From UBA10324 sp038326325 (GTDB lineage: Bacteria; Bacteroidota; Bacteroidia; Chitinophagales; UBA10324), in the NCBI GenBank assembly GCA_038326325.1, contig JBBQJW010000004.1, forward strand, positions 62,001-126,000: DNA of 64,000 nt, read 5' to 3'. This document shows positions 1-7,732 of this stretch, piece after piece. Position 1 is the first letter of the stretch. The number at the start of each line of letters is the position of its first letter. The notes under the pieces are model-generated. The model had not been told where the DNA came from. It did not search any database and saw only the letters and a program-made list of their open reading frames with translations. The translations under genes and the position numbers were made by a program.

Positions 1-1
1 T

Positions 2-130
2 ATTAACGACCCAAAGTGTTTTACAAAAAGAGAATGGGAACATTATCTCAAACAATCTTATGAATTGATAAAATCAAAATTGAAAAAGAAGAAAGTTTTC
101 TCACTCGAAGGGATTGGCAAAAAAAGGTGA
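2..130 (+). CDS. C-terminal fragment of an unidentified protein
   Basis: An open frame enters from the left edge and stops with TGA at 128-130, leaving 42 residues. It is Lys-rich and helical, with a segment YELIKSKLKKKK. The arrangement of a PKCFTKREWEHYLKQSYELI segment just before a Lys-rich tail resembles the C-terminus of MmcQ/YjbR-type small DNA-binding proteins. That is a weak impression from a short stretch. The remaining hundred bases before the next gene hold nothing I recognise apart from a loose AAGGGG/CCCCTT inverted repeat. Confidence 0.4.
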   Translation: MNDPKCFTKREWEHYLKQSYELIKSKLKKKKVFSLEGIGKKR

Positions 131-230
131 TTTGAAATATTTTATCCGCTGGTAGTTTTCAAATTGCACTAAAAGAAAAAGGGGCGCAATCTTTCGACTA
201 CAACCCCTTGGAATTTATTCTTTCTGAAAA

Positions 231-1196
231 TTAATGTCCTCCGATGTAACTGTTTAAATCAGAAACAGAAGATTCAAATTCAAATGCATCATTTACTTTA
301 AAATAATTTCCTTTATCGTAAGTGTGACCATAAGCAAATTTTGCAAATTCTAATTTCGATGCTTCGAAATCGAATAACTGCATAATTTGTTTTACCTGCT
401 CAGCTACCACACAATTAGAACCTATGATCTGTTTAGCAATATCAAGTTTTGTACTCTCAAAAGATTTGCTTGCAATTGAAGATTTTGCAGATTCAAAATC
501 ACCGGGAGCCATCGGCATCGGACAACCTATTGGTCCGCCATAACCTGGAACATAAACAACTGTTGATTGTGTAACAGTCGGGTCAACATAACCGCCGGAA
601 GTTGTTGTTGTTTGGCTGTAAGTAGTAGTTGTTTGTGAAGAATTCATTCCTGTTCCGTCATTCACATTTACATTCATACCAACACCAACTCCGCCGAGAT
701 TCATTCCAACATTCATGTTTACATTATCGTTTGGATTTCCTGTTGTCGTAGTTGTAGTTGTTGTTTGTTGAACTGTTCCACCAACTGGCTGTGTTACAAT
801 TGTAGTAGTTGGAATAGGTGAACCATAAACAACTACATATTGATTTGGAGCAGGCGGTGCATTTGGAATAATTGGAACAACCGACATCACGCGCATTACT
901 ATTTCTCCCTTCGTATTTTTCTTAATGTTATAAGTGTATTCACCGGGATCAGTGAAGCCAATTGATTTATCTATGTCTGGAAGATTGTTGTTCTCGAAAA
1001 TTATTTTGCACTTATACATTGTTGCATTTAATCCTGAAACTTTCACATTGGTTTGTGGGTCGGGATTTTGTTTTACTGCATTGATAACAACCCAGAATTT
1101 TTCTCCGTCTTCAGAGAAAAAAACACAGTTGAATTGTGCATCTGCTTTCAGTATAAAACTTAAAAACAGAACAGCGAGAATTGTAAATTTTTTCAT
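231..1196 (-). CDS. Secreted DUF4476 domain protein
   Basis: A 321-residue exported protein. Residues 1-20 form a signal peptide (MKKF, hydrophobic core, then ADA). The N-terminal part (about 20-110) looks like a beta-rich domain with FFSEDGEKFWV and a TDPGEYTY strand. Residues about 110-225 are a low-complexity linker rich in Thr, Asn, Gly and Val, with runs of Thr encoded by repeated ACT/ACA codons. The C-terminal ~88 residues carry the DUF4476 pattern: repeated F-E-x-x-K helices, then QVKQIMQLFDFEASKLEFAK and an ending in SYIGGH. DUF4476 proteins are common in Bacteroidota and have no established function. The gene stands alone, 75 bases from the acyl-CoA dehydrogenase gene read in the same direction. 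Confidence 0.85.
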   Translation of the reverse strand: MKKFTILAVLFLSFILKADAQFNCVFFSEDGEKFWVVINAVKQNPDPQTNVKVSGLNATMYKCKIIFENNNLPDIDKSIGFTDPGEYTYNIKKNTKGEIVMRVMSVVPIIPNAPPAPNQYVVVYGSPIPTTTIVTQPVGGTVQQTTTTTTTTGNPNDNVNMNVGMNLGGVGVGMNVNVNDGTGMNSSQTTTTYSQTTTTSGGYVDPTVTQSTVVYVPGYGGPIGCPMPMAPGDFESAKSSIASKSFESTKLDIAKQIIGSNCVVAEQVKQIMQLFDFEASKLEFAKFAYGHTYDKGNYFKVNDAFEFESSVSDLNSYIGGH

Positions 1197-1270
1197 GTGT
1201 TAAAGATTTTAGAATTTGGGGTATTGTAAAGACTGTGCCAAAATGGGAATTTTTTTTGAATCACTGAAAT

Positions 1271-2425
1271 CTACTTCAACACAGTTCTTGATATTACCAT
1301 GCGCTGAACTTCTGAAGTGCCTTCATATATCTGCGTGATTTTTGCATCTCGCATTAATCGCTCTACATGATATTCTTTTACATAACCATAACCACCATGA
1401 ACTTGTATTGCTTCAACTGTTGTGCGCATTGCCATTTCGGAAGAAAATACTTTTGCTATGGAACCGGATAAAGTGTAATCAAGATGCTGATCTTTTTCCC
1501 ATGCAGCTTTCAAACATAAAAGTCTTGCTGCTTCCACTTCAGTTGCCATATCAGCGAGTTTAAATTGTATCGCCTGGTGATGCATGATTTCTTTTCCGAA
1601 TGCTTTGCGTTCCTTGGAATAAGCGAGCGCTAATTCATAAGCGCCGGAACCAATACCCAACGCTTGTGATGCGATTCCGATTCTTCCGCCCGCTAAAGTT
1701 TTCATAGCGAACTTGAAACCGAAACCATCTTCACCAATTCTGTTTTCTTTTGGAACAATTACATCCTGAAACATAATTGTATGTGTATCACTCCCGCGGA
1801 TTCCTAATTTATTTTCTTTTCCACCCACTATAACTCCCTTCAGGTTTTTCTCAACTATGAATGCGTTGATGCCACGACTACCTTTTGAAGCGTCAGTTTG
1901 CGCAATCACTAAATAAACCGAACAGGAATTCCCATTGGTAATCCAGTTCTTGGTTCCATTGAGAATATAATGATCGCCATTATCAATTGCAGTTGTGCGT
2001 TGTGAAGTTGCGTCAGAGCCGGCTTCAGGTTCTGAAAGACAGAACGCTCCGATATATAATTCGCCATCTTTATTTCCTTGGGCAAGCGGCGTGAGATATT
2101 TTCTTTTCTGTTCTTCTGTTCCGAAAGTTTCTAAACCCCAGCAAACAAGAGAATTATTTACACTCATGCACACTGAAACTGAAGCGTCAATCTTGCTGAT
2201 TTCTTCCATCGCAAGTACATAAGAAACCGTATCCATTCCACTTCCTCCGTATTCAGGTGAAACCATCATTCCCATGAAACCCAACTCAGCTAATTTTTTT
2301 ATTTGCTCTTTCGGAAATTTCTGATTTTCGTCGCGCTCGATTACTCCGGGTAATAATTCAGTCTTCGCAAAATTTCTTGCGGCATCGCGAACGGCGATTT
2401 GTTCTTCAGTTAATTGAAAATTCAT
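1271..2425 (-). CDS. Acyl-CoA dehydrogenase
   Basis: A 384-residue FAD-dependent acyl-CoA dehydrogenase of short/medium-chain type, catalysing alpha,beta-dehydrogenation of acyl-CoA in fatty-acid or amino-acid breakdown in the cytoplasm. The family order is visible: an N-terminal helical domain from MNFQLTEEQ, the middle beta domain with CLSEPEAGSD, GTKNWITNG and the GIRGSDTHTI segment, and the C-terminal helical domain with GGRIGIASQALGIG. The catalytic base is Glu368 in YEGTSE, at the position typical of butyryl-CoA dehydrogenases. Length is normal and the start follows the canonical N-terminus. Substrate chain length cannot be fixed from sequence alone. Confidence 0.95.
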   Translation of the reverse strand: MNFQLTEEQIAVRDAARNFAKTELLPGVIERDENQKFPKEQIKKLAELGFMGMMVSPEYGGSGMDTVSYVLAMEEISKIDASVSVCMSVNNSLVCWGLETFGTEEQKRKYLTPLAQGNKDGELYIGAFCLSEPEAGSDATSQRTTAIDNGDHYILNGTKNWITNGNSCSVYLVIAQTDASKGSRGINAFIVEKNLKGVIVGGKENKLGIRGSDTHTIMFQDVIVPKENRIGEDGFGFKFAMKTLAGGRIGIASQALGIGSGAYELALAYSKERKAFGKEIMHHQAIQFKLADMATEVEAARLLCLKAAWEKDQHLDYTLSGSIAKVFSSEMAMRTTVEAIQVHGGYGYVKEYHVERLMRDAKITQIYEGTSEVQRMVISRTVLK

Positions 2426-2459
2426 TCTTGAAATTTAAAGATGGCGAAAATAAATATTT

Positions 2460-2491
2460 AGTTGGCAGTTTGCGATTGGCAGTTGGCAGAA
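2460..2491. repeat. Short intergenic TTGGCAG repeat
   Basis: Three copies of TTGGCAG (2462-2468, 2476-2482, 2483-2489) lie just upstream of the acyl-CoA dehydrogenase gene. The last two are directly adjacent and the first is separated by GTTTGCGA-type sequence. A similar word mixture (TTGACAG, TTGGCAG, TTTACAG) occurs after carB at 39850-39880. This is simple intergenic repeat sequence of unknown role. Confidence 0.6.
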
Positions 2492-2505
2492 TTTTCGGAA
2501 CAGCA

Positions 2506-3498
2506 TCAATTCTTTTTTTTCTGATTTTCACTTATAAATTCTTCGCAAACCCATTTTATAGTTTCATTAAAATCGCGGTACCTGAAATTCAGCGCTTCAC
2601 AAACTTTAGAGTCATCATAAAAAAATTTATTGCCCGAAGTGCGAGCCGATTCAACAGTGACCAATGGTTCTTTCCCAATTAATGAAAGAAGAGATAAAAA
2701 TCTCGCGCCGATAATAGCAGTAGATGAATTCACTTTAAATTTTGGTCGAGGTTTATTGAATGCATCAGCAACAGCAAAGAAAAAATCTTTGTAAGTCATG
2801 TTCGCGGCGCTGCAAACAAATCGTTCGTTTACGATTTCACTTTTCATTAACTGAACGGCAATCTCACAAACATCTCGCACATCAGTCATTCCATTTCCGC
2901 CAACCGGATATGCTTTCAATCCGTTGTAAACTGTTTTAAATAATTTGCAGGTGTTATCATTCCAATCGCCCGGTCCGAAAATCATTGTCGGATTAATTAC
3001 TACGGCATTTAATCCTTCCGCCACTCCACGCCACACTTCCATTTCAGATTTATGCTTGCTGATTGCGTATCGCGTGTTGAGTTTATTTTCTTCCCACTTA
3101 TGTTTTTCTGAAATCAGTTCCTGTGCTTCCGTTCTTCCGAGCGATGCGACCGAACTTACATGTAACAGTTTTTTTATTCCTGAATTTAAACACTCATTCA
3201 CCACATTGGCTGTGCCTTCCACATTCACTTTCATCATTCGTGCTTCATCTTTCTTATAGAAAGAAACTATAGCGGCGCAGTGATACACCTGTTCGCAATC
3301 CTTCATCGCTTCTTCCAATGAAAACACATCAAGCACATCACCAATCATCCATTCCACTTTTGAAATTTCTTCTTCAGTTAAAATGAAATTCTTTTTTCCG
3401 CGATGCAACGCGCGAACAGAAGTATTTTCTTTCAGCAATCTTCTGATTAAATACTGACCGAGAAAACCTGTTGCGCCAGTGACTAAAACTTTTTGCAT
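2506..3498 (-). CDS. NAD(P)-dependent epimerase/dehydratase-type oxidoreductase (extended SDR)
   Basis: An extended short-chain dehydrogenase of 330 residues when started at the ATG at 3496-3498, which places MQKVLVTGATGFLG at the N-terminus as usual. The frame stays open for 27 codons further upstream, but those residues look non-coding. The nucleotide-binding GATGFLG lies at residues 8-14, and the catalytic pair Tyr144/Lys148 sits in YAISK. A VSSVASLG strand provides the catalytic Ser region, and INPTMIFGPGD is the substrate-loop motif of the dihydroflavonol-reductase/3-beta-HSD-like group. The sugar or ketone substrate is unknown. It is divergent from the purF-like gene. Confidence 0.9.
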   Translation of the reverse strand: MQKVLVTGATGFLGQYLIRRLLKENTSVRALHRGKKNFILTEEEISKVEWMIGDVLDVFSLEEAMKDCEQVYHCAAIVSFYKKDEARMMKVNVEGTANVVNECLNSGIKKLLHVSSVASLGRTEAQELISEKHKWEENKLNTRYAISKHKSEMEVWRGVAEGLNAVVINPTMIFGPGDWNDNTCKLFKTVYNGLKAYPVGGNGMTDVRDVCEIAVQLMKSEIVNERFVCSAANMTYKDFFFAVADAFNKPRPKFKVNSSTAIIGARFLSLLSLIGKEPLVTVESARTSGNKFFYDDSKVCEALNFRYRDFNETIKWVCEEFISENQKKKN

Positions 3499-3593
3499 CA
3501 GCGGCGAAAGTAATTCAGAGTTAAGAGTGAAAATGATTTCATGGAAAAAGAAAAGTTCTCTCAGAAAATATTTCCCCACTTCATTTTTCTAAC

Positions 3594-3625
3594 AACTAAC
3601 CATAAACAACCAACAACCAAAACTT
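3594..3625. repeat. AC-rich degenerate intergenic repeat
   Basis: A run of short words of the form AACAACTAACCATAAAC followed by CAACAACCAAAAC lies between the divergent SDR and purF-like genes. Comparable filler (CTAATAACCAAAAACTATT) occurs at 40019-40037. It appears to be degenerate simple repeat and has no visible coding or hairpin content. Confidence 0.45.
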
Positions 3626-3632
3626 ACATTTG
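3625..3632 (+). promoter_or_regulatory. Candidate -7 promoter box for the purF-like gene
   Basis: TACATTTG fits the Bacteroidota -7 consensus TAnnTTTG. Its end lies 20 bases before the ATG at 3653, leaving room for a short leader. No clear TTTG appears at the expected -33 spacing, so the call rests on the -7 box and position. Confidence 0.45.
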
Positions 3633-3652
3633 CCGCTCAACTTTCCGATTGA

Positions 3653-5542
3653 ATGAGTGATGCCATCAAGCACGAGTGCGGAGTAGCGCTAATCAGATTA
3701 TTAAAGCCGCTTGATTTTTATAAGGAGAAATACGGCACGCCCCTTTACGGGCTCAACAAATTATATCTGCTCATGGAAAAGCAGCACAACCGCGGTCAAG
3801 ACGGTGCGGGAATCGGAGTGGTGAAACTTGGAAATAATTCGCGCTCGCATTTCATGAATCGTCAGCGCTCGACTTCTCCTCAGGCGATTTCAGAAATATT
3901 TCAGCAGATAGGTTCTAAAATTTCTGAACTCAAAAAACTGAACTCAGATTTATTCGACAACACCGAATGGCTGAAAAAGAACGCGCAGTTCGTGGGCGAA
4001 TTGCTCATGGGGCATTTGCGTTACGGCACGCACGGAAAAAACGAACTGGAAAGTTGCCATCCGTTTATCATTAACGACCAATCTGCTTTGCGCAGTTTGC
4101 AGATGTGCGGCAATTTTAATCTCACCAACATCGAAGACTTAGGAAATTATATTGAAGAGAGTGGCGACAAGCCCGACACTTCCATCGTGCTTGAACGAGT
4201 GAGCGCGCACATGGAAACGGAGATTGAGCGAGTGCATAATGAACTGAAACAGCTCACTGTTTCGCGTACCGAACTCAATCAGAAAATTGGCGAGCAAGTA
4301 AACTTTCACAACATTCTGAAAAACGCGACCGCTGAATTCGATGGTGGTTACAACATGGTTGGCTTGAGCGGAACCGGTGTCGCTTTCGTGCTACGCGACG
4401 CGCATGGCATTCGCCCTTCGTTTTATTATGTGAATGATGAAGTGGTGGTCGCCGCGTCGGAGCGCACCGCGATTCAAACCGCGTTCAATGTTCCGGTTAG
4501 TGATATTAAAGAACTCACTCCCGGTTGCGCGCTCATCATTGACCAGAATGGAAATGTGGGCGAACACGAATGTCAGCCGCCGCAGAAAAAAACTTCTTGC
4601 AGCTTCGAGCGCATTTATTTCAGCCGCGGAAGTGATACGGATATTTATAACGAGCGAAAAAAATTAGGTGAGTATTTAACCCCGCAGGTGGTTGAAGCTA
4701 TTGACCACGATTTTAAAAACACGGTTTTCTCTTTCATTCCCAACACCGCCGAAATTGCATTTTACGGATTGATAAAAGGCGGAGAAGATGTGCTGAACGA
4801 ATGGAAGATGAAGGCCATTCGCGAACCCGCCGCTCTCACCGATGATAACCGCGCCCGCGAAATTATTTCGCGCCGTTTGCGCATTGAAAAAATCGCCATC
4901 AAGGATGTGAAGATGCGCACCTTTATCACGCAGGACAGTGAGCGCAACGAAATGGTGGAGCATGTATACGACATCACTTACGGCAGCATTCGCCCAAACA
5001 TTGATTCCCTTGTAGTGATTGACGACAGCATCGTGCGCGGCACCACGCTCAAGCGCAGCATCATAAAAATGCTCGACCGTTTACAGCCGAAAAAAATTGT
5101 AATCGTATCAAGCGCTCCGCAAATTCGTTACCCCGACTGTTACGGTATTGATATGAGTAAGATGGGCGAGTTCATCGCCTTTCGAGCGGCGGTCGCCTTG
5201 CTGAAGGAGAGAGGAATGGAAAATAAATTAGATGAAGTTTATGATTTGTGTAAAATGGAAAATGAAAAATCGGTTGAGCAAATCGTAAACAAAGTGAAAC
5301 TGATTTACGAACCATTCACCGCTGAAGAAGTGGCGGCGAAGATCGCGGAGTTAGTAAAAGATGAAAGCGTGAACGCGGAAGTGCAGGTGATATTTCAGAA
5401 AATAGAAAACCTGCATCGCGCCATTCCCAATCATATCGGCTCGTGGTACTTCAATGGAAATTATCCGACACACGGCGGCAACAAAGTAGTGAACCGCTCC
5501 TTCATTAATTATATGGAAGGAAAAAGTGTGAGGGCTTATTGA
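3653..5542 (+). CDS. PurF-like amidophosphoribosyltransferase (long form)
   Basis: A 629-residue class II glutamine amidotransferase fused to a type I phosphoribosyltransferase domain, the architecture of PurF (first step of purine synthesis, PRPP + glutamine to phosphoribosylamine). The expected N-terminal nucleophile is Cys9 in HECGVALI, so an eight-residue propeptide would have to be removed. KQHNRGQDGAG and LLMGHLRYGTHG follow as in the glutaminase domain. The PRPP-binding motif VVIDDSIVRGTT is at about residues 454-465. The protein is much longer than ordinary PurF (about 470-505 residues), with an insertion after the glutaminase core and a ~120-residue C-terminal extension. Bacteroidota carry such long paralogues beside normal PurF, so the exact role is uncertain. 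GC content looks higher than in the neighbours. Confidence 0.88.
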   Translation: MSDAIKHECGVALIRLLKPLDFYKEKYGTPLYGLNKLYLLMEKQHNRGQDGAGIGVVKLGNNSRSHFMNRQRSTSPQAISEIFQQIGSKISELKKLNSDLFDNTEWLKKNAQFVGELLMGHLRYGTHGKNELESCHPFIINDQSALRSLQMCGNFNLTNIEDLGNYIEESGDKPDTSIVLERVSAHMETEIERVHNELKQLTVSRTELNQKIGEQVNFHNILKNATAEFDGGYNMVGLSGTGVAFVLRDAHGIRPSFYYVNDEVVVAASERTAIQTAFNVPVSDIKELTPGCALIIDQNGNVGEHECQPPQKKTSCSFERIYFSRGSDTDIYNERKKLGEYLTPQVVEAIDHDFKNTVFSFIPNTAEIAFYGLIKGGEDVLNEWKMKAIREPAALTDDNRAREIISRRLRIEKIAIKDVKMRTFITQDSERNEMVEHVYDITYGSIRPNIDSLVVIDDSIVRGTTLKRSIIKMLDRLQPKKIVIVSSAPQIRYPDCYGIDMSKMGEFIAFRAAVALLKERGMENKLDEVYDLCKMENEKSVEQIVNKVKLIYEPFTAEEVAAKIAELVKDESVNAEVQVIFQKIENLHRAIPNHIGSWYFNGNYPTHGGNKVVNRSFINYMEGKSVRAY

Positions 5543-5608
5543 TTTTAGAATTCAGATTTTTGATTGGAGATTATTTGTGATTGATGCTTTGAAAATGAAA
5601 TGGATTAG

Positions 5609-5872
5609 ATGAATTTGCGCAAGCGAAAAGAAAACGAACTCAAATTCGGGAACTGGAAAGAAACAGATTCAGGAAGAATTTATTTCTTCGAAGTGAAAGG
5701 TAGAAAGGGATGGAAAGCTCGTTATGTGAAAGAAGTTGACTTGAATGAGAATACTTTGAAATTTTTTCAGGAAATTTACAACGAAGAAAATGTGTTAGTA
5801 GAATTGCACGAGAAATTTCCGATTGATAAAGGACATAAAAAAATTAAAGGAAATGGAAATAACAAAAGATAA
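5609..5872 (+). CDS. Small basic protein of unknown function
   Basis: An 87-residue basic protein (MNLRKRKENELKFGNWKE...). It begins 66 bases after the purF-like gene and its 3' end overlaps the next gene by 20 bases in another frame. The sequence alternates charged and aromatic residues (GRIYFFEVKGRKGWKARYVKEVD), suggesting a small beta-sheet fold, then a helix and a Lys/Gly/Asn tail. I do not recognise the family. The compact two-gene overlap and small sizes resemble toxin-antitoxin organisation, but no toxin motif is visible. Confidence 0.6.
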   Translation: MNLRKRKENELKFGNWKETDSGRIYFFEVKGRKGWKARYVKEVDLNENTLKFFQEIYNEENVLVELHEKFPIDKGHKKIKGNGNNKR

Positions 5873-6113
5873 AGCTGCGAAAAAAATGCTGAGTTACATG
5901 AAGCATCAAATCACCATCAATGAATTGGTTGATTGGGCGGAGAATGCCGCGATGGAAGGAAAATTCAAATCAGGTCAGGAAAAAATATTGCGTGAAGTTA
6001 CGGGGCGCATCGGAGTTGCTGATGTAAAAGCATTCGGATTAACTTGGGAAGATTGTGATTCGCTCATGAAAAAACTTGGATTCAAAATTCGTATTGAAGC
6101 AATTGCCGCTTAA
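5853..6113 (+). CDS. Small helical protein, second gene of an unrecognised two-gene unit
   Basis: An 86-residue protein if started at the ATG at 5853 (MEITKDKAAKK), which is preceded by an AAAGGA-like site. The frame is open from an upstream ATG at 5823. The body is helical and acidic/basic mixed (ITINELVDWAENAAMEG), followed by a conserved-looking segment VTGRIGVADVKAFGLTWED. I do not recognise a named domain. It overlaps the preceding gene by 20 bases, so translational coupling is likely. An antitoxin or adaptor role is only a guess. Confidence 0.65.
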   Translation: MEITKDKAAKKMLSYMKHQITINELVDWAENAAMEGKFKSGQEKILREVTGRIGVADVKAFGLTWEDCDSLMKKLGFKIRIEAIAA

Positions 6114-6185
6114 GTAATTTTTTTGGAATACGGTGTAACACCCACTAAACCTCTCATACTTGCGAAGCAATCTGTAAAGATTTAA

Positions 6186-6707
6186 TTAATTTGTAACAGA
6201 TAAATTTTTATCTAATTGAAAAGTATCAGTTTTTAGAATAAGAGCACCTAAGCCATTTTTCCCTCTATACTTATGTGTTATTGAAAAACCTATAAACTCT
6301 TGTTTAAAATTATTTCTTAATCCATCCAAATAAATATGAATTAAACTATCTCTTTTTCTATAACTCTTTTGCATTTCTCTCATTTCCTTAATTGCAGGTA
6401 TTTTCTCAACATCAAAAGTGTAGCCCTGTGAAGAATTTTCATCTTTCAAATTCTGAACCTGCTCGTCTATATATGTATTAGTGTTTTTAATTGTATCGAT
6501 AATAGCCAAACTATCCTGATACTGTTTAAGGGAAACAACTGAACTAAAAGTAGAATCTAATTTTCCAAACTCAACAGATTCATAGCTTGAAGCATCATTA
6601 AGATTTTTTTGTAAATAATCTCTAACTGATTTTTCTGCTATTTGTTGAGGATTCTGACTACAGGAAATAATAAAGGAAGAGATGATTAAAATGCATAGAT
6701 TTTTCAT
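6186..6707 (-). CDS. Predicted lipoprotein, function unknown
   Basis: A 173-residue protein with a lipoprotein signal peptide: MKNLCILIISSFIISC, with the lipobox Cys at residue 16 followed by SQN. The mature part is helical and charged, with a likely coiled-coil stretch around residues 65-125 (LKQYQDSLAIIDTIKN to IKEMREMQKSYRKRD). It ends in a beta-like segment IGFSITHKYRGKNGLGALILKTD. It is likely anchored in the outer membrane facing the periplasm. No known family recognised. A TGTAACA palindrome overlaps its last codons, read here as Val-Thr. Confidence 0.75.
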   Translation of the reverse strand: MKNLCILIISSFIISCSQNPQQIAEKSVRDYLQKNLNDASSYESVEFGKLDSTFSSVVSLKQYQDSLAIIDTIKNTNTYIDEQVQNLKDENSSQGYTFDVEKIPAIKEMREMQKSYRKRDSLIHIYLDGLRNNFKQEFIGFSITHKYRGKNGLGALILKTDTFQLDKNLSVTN

Positions 6708-6782
6708 GGGTTCAAATTTTGATTATTTATTTTTTGATAATATTTATTTAAAAATTTGGCAGTGTTATACCTGTTGATGTTT

Positions 6783-7238
6783 TCATTTATTCATTCTCAA
6801 AGAATCAACTTGTGTTTGTAAAATTTTTACATGGTCATTTAATTTATCAATTTTATTGGTCGAGGTATTTGTAAAATATAATGCAAGGGCGGCTATTAAA
6901 ATTGAAATTCCAGGAAGTATAATTTTTAAGGGGTCGTAAATATTATCCCAGAATTCCTTTCGTCCTTCTTTCAAAAATTTTTTATTAATGTAGCTCTGTC
7001 TCCCTTTTGAAGTAATTACCATGTCGTGTGTGCCTTTCAAATCAAAACAACATTCAACCTCTTTCTCTTCGTTAAGTAATTCATGAAATATATCAATATC
7101 AGCGATAGGAATATTCGTTCTTTTTGCAATTTCAATATTCGAAAGTCGAATCTTAGGGATTTGAGGATTTTTTTCTTTTCCTGCACTATCAAAAAGTTCT
7201 TGCAAAATTATATGCCTAATTTTATATTGTTTTCTCAT
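6783..7238 (-). CDS. Winged-helix-like membrane-anchored protein
   Basis: A 151-residue protein. Residues 1-80 look like a winged helix: IRHIILQELFD, then a recognition-like segment IRLSNIEIAKRTNIPIADIDIFHELL and a wing ending VITSKGRQSYINKKFL. A single membrane segment follows (about 107-125, IILPGISILIAALALYF), and the C-terminus is a short coiled coil (INKIDKLN to LQTQVDSLRMNK). The order of a cytoplasmic HTH-like head, one membrane helix and an outer coiled coil is seen in membrane-tethered regulators, but no family match is claimed. It is transcribed away from higBA. Confidence 0.65.
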   Translation of the reverse strand: MRKQYKIRHIILQELFDSAGKEKNPQIPKIRLSNIEIAKRTNIPIADIDIFHELLNEEKEVECCFDLKGTHDMVITSKGRQSYINKKFLKEGRKEFWDNIYDPLKIILPGISILIAALALYFTNTSTNKIDKLNDHVKILQTQVDSLRMNK

Positions 7239-7344
7239 AATACTTTTTTAGTTTGTTGGTATTTCTAACCCTATTCTCATGTTTGTGTGTTTTCACCAGC
7301 AGGGTTTTATCGCTCACAAGGTAATTAAAATCAATCAAAAAATA

Positions 7345-7367
7345 AAAGTTCACAAAAAGTGAACTTT
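7345..7367. promoter_or_regulatory. Palindromic operator upstream of higBA
   Basis: A perfect inverted repeat AAAGTTCAC (7345-7353), five A, then GTGAACTTT (7359-7367). It lies 13 bases before the -7 box of the higB gene. HigA-type antitoxins repress their own operon by binding palindromes at this place, so it is very likely the autoregulatory operator. The binding itself is inference. Confidence 0.75.
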
Positions 7368-7380
7368 AAAAAATCTGCGA

Positions 7381-7388
7381 TATATTTG
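7381..7388 (+). promoter_or_regulatory. Candidate -7 promoter box of higBA
   Basis: TATATTTG matches the Bacteroidota -7 consensus TAnnTTTG exactly. It ends one base before the higB ATG at 7390. If used, transcription would begin at or just inside the start codon. No good TTTG is seen at -33. The operator palindrome lies directly upstream. Confidence 0.5.
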
Positions 7389-7389
7389 T

Positions 7390-7680
7390 ATGCGAATTCA
7401 CCTGATAAAAAAACAAACGATTGAAGATTACGCAAGGCAAAATGCAAGAAGCAGAAGTTCATTCGCGATATGGTTCACCGCAATCCGATACGCTGATTGG
7501 AACGAACCGAAAGACATGCAAAAAACTTTCGGCTCCGCCGACTTGCTTGGCAAAAACTGCAATAGAGTTGTGTTTGACATCGGTGGAAACAATTACAGAA
7601 TGATTTGCAAGTATGTTTTCGGAGAAAAGGAAATTCATTTGTTCGTGTGCTGGATTGGAATACACGCCGAATACGATTAA
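7390..7680 (+). CDS. higB: HigB-type mRNA interferase toxin
   Basis: A 96-residue protein of the HigB toxin family (RelE-like fold), which cleaves mRNA in the ribosome. Family features are visible: an N-terminal MRIHLIKKQTIEDYARQ, a WNEPKDMQKTFGSAD segment, then NRVVFDIGGNNYRMICKYVF and the C-terminal VCWIGIHAEYD. Basic residues and the final His-x-x-Tyr-Asp match known members. The start is fixed by homology to the usual N-terminus. The toxin gene precedes the antitoxin, the order typical of higBA, with a 52-base gap. Promoter and operator lie immediately upstream. Confidence 0.88.
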   Translation: MRIHLIKKQTIEDYARQNARSRSSFAIWFTAIRYADWNEPKDMQKTFGSADLLGKNCNRVVFDIGGNNYRMICKYVFGEKEIHLFVCWIGIHAEYD

Positions 7681-7732
7681 CTCTGTAAAAAGAACGAGCA
7701 ATACACTGTAAACAATTTCTAAAAAAATAAAA

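Noticed and set aside
6124..6150. A hairpin around the TGTAACACCC sequence after the small gene pair as a terminator
   Set aside because: No stem of useful length forms, and no T-run follows it.
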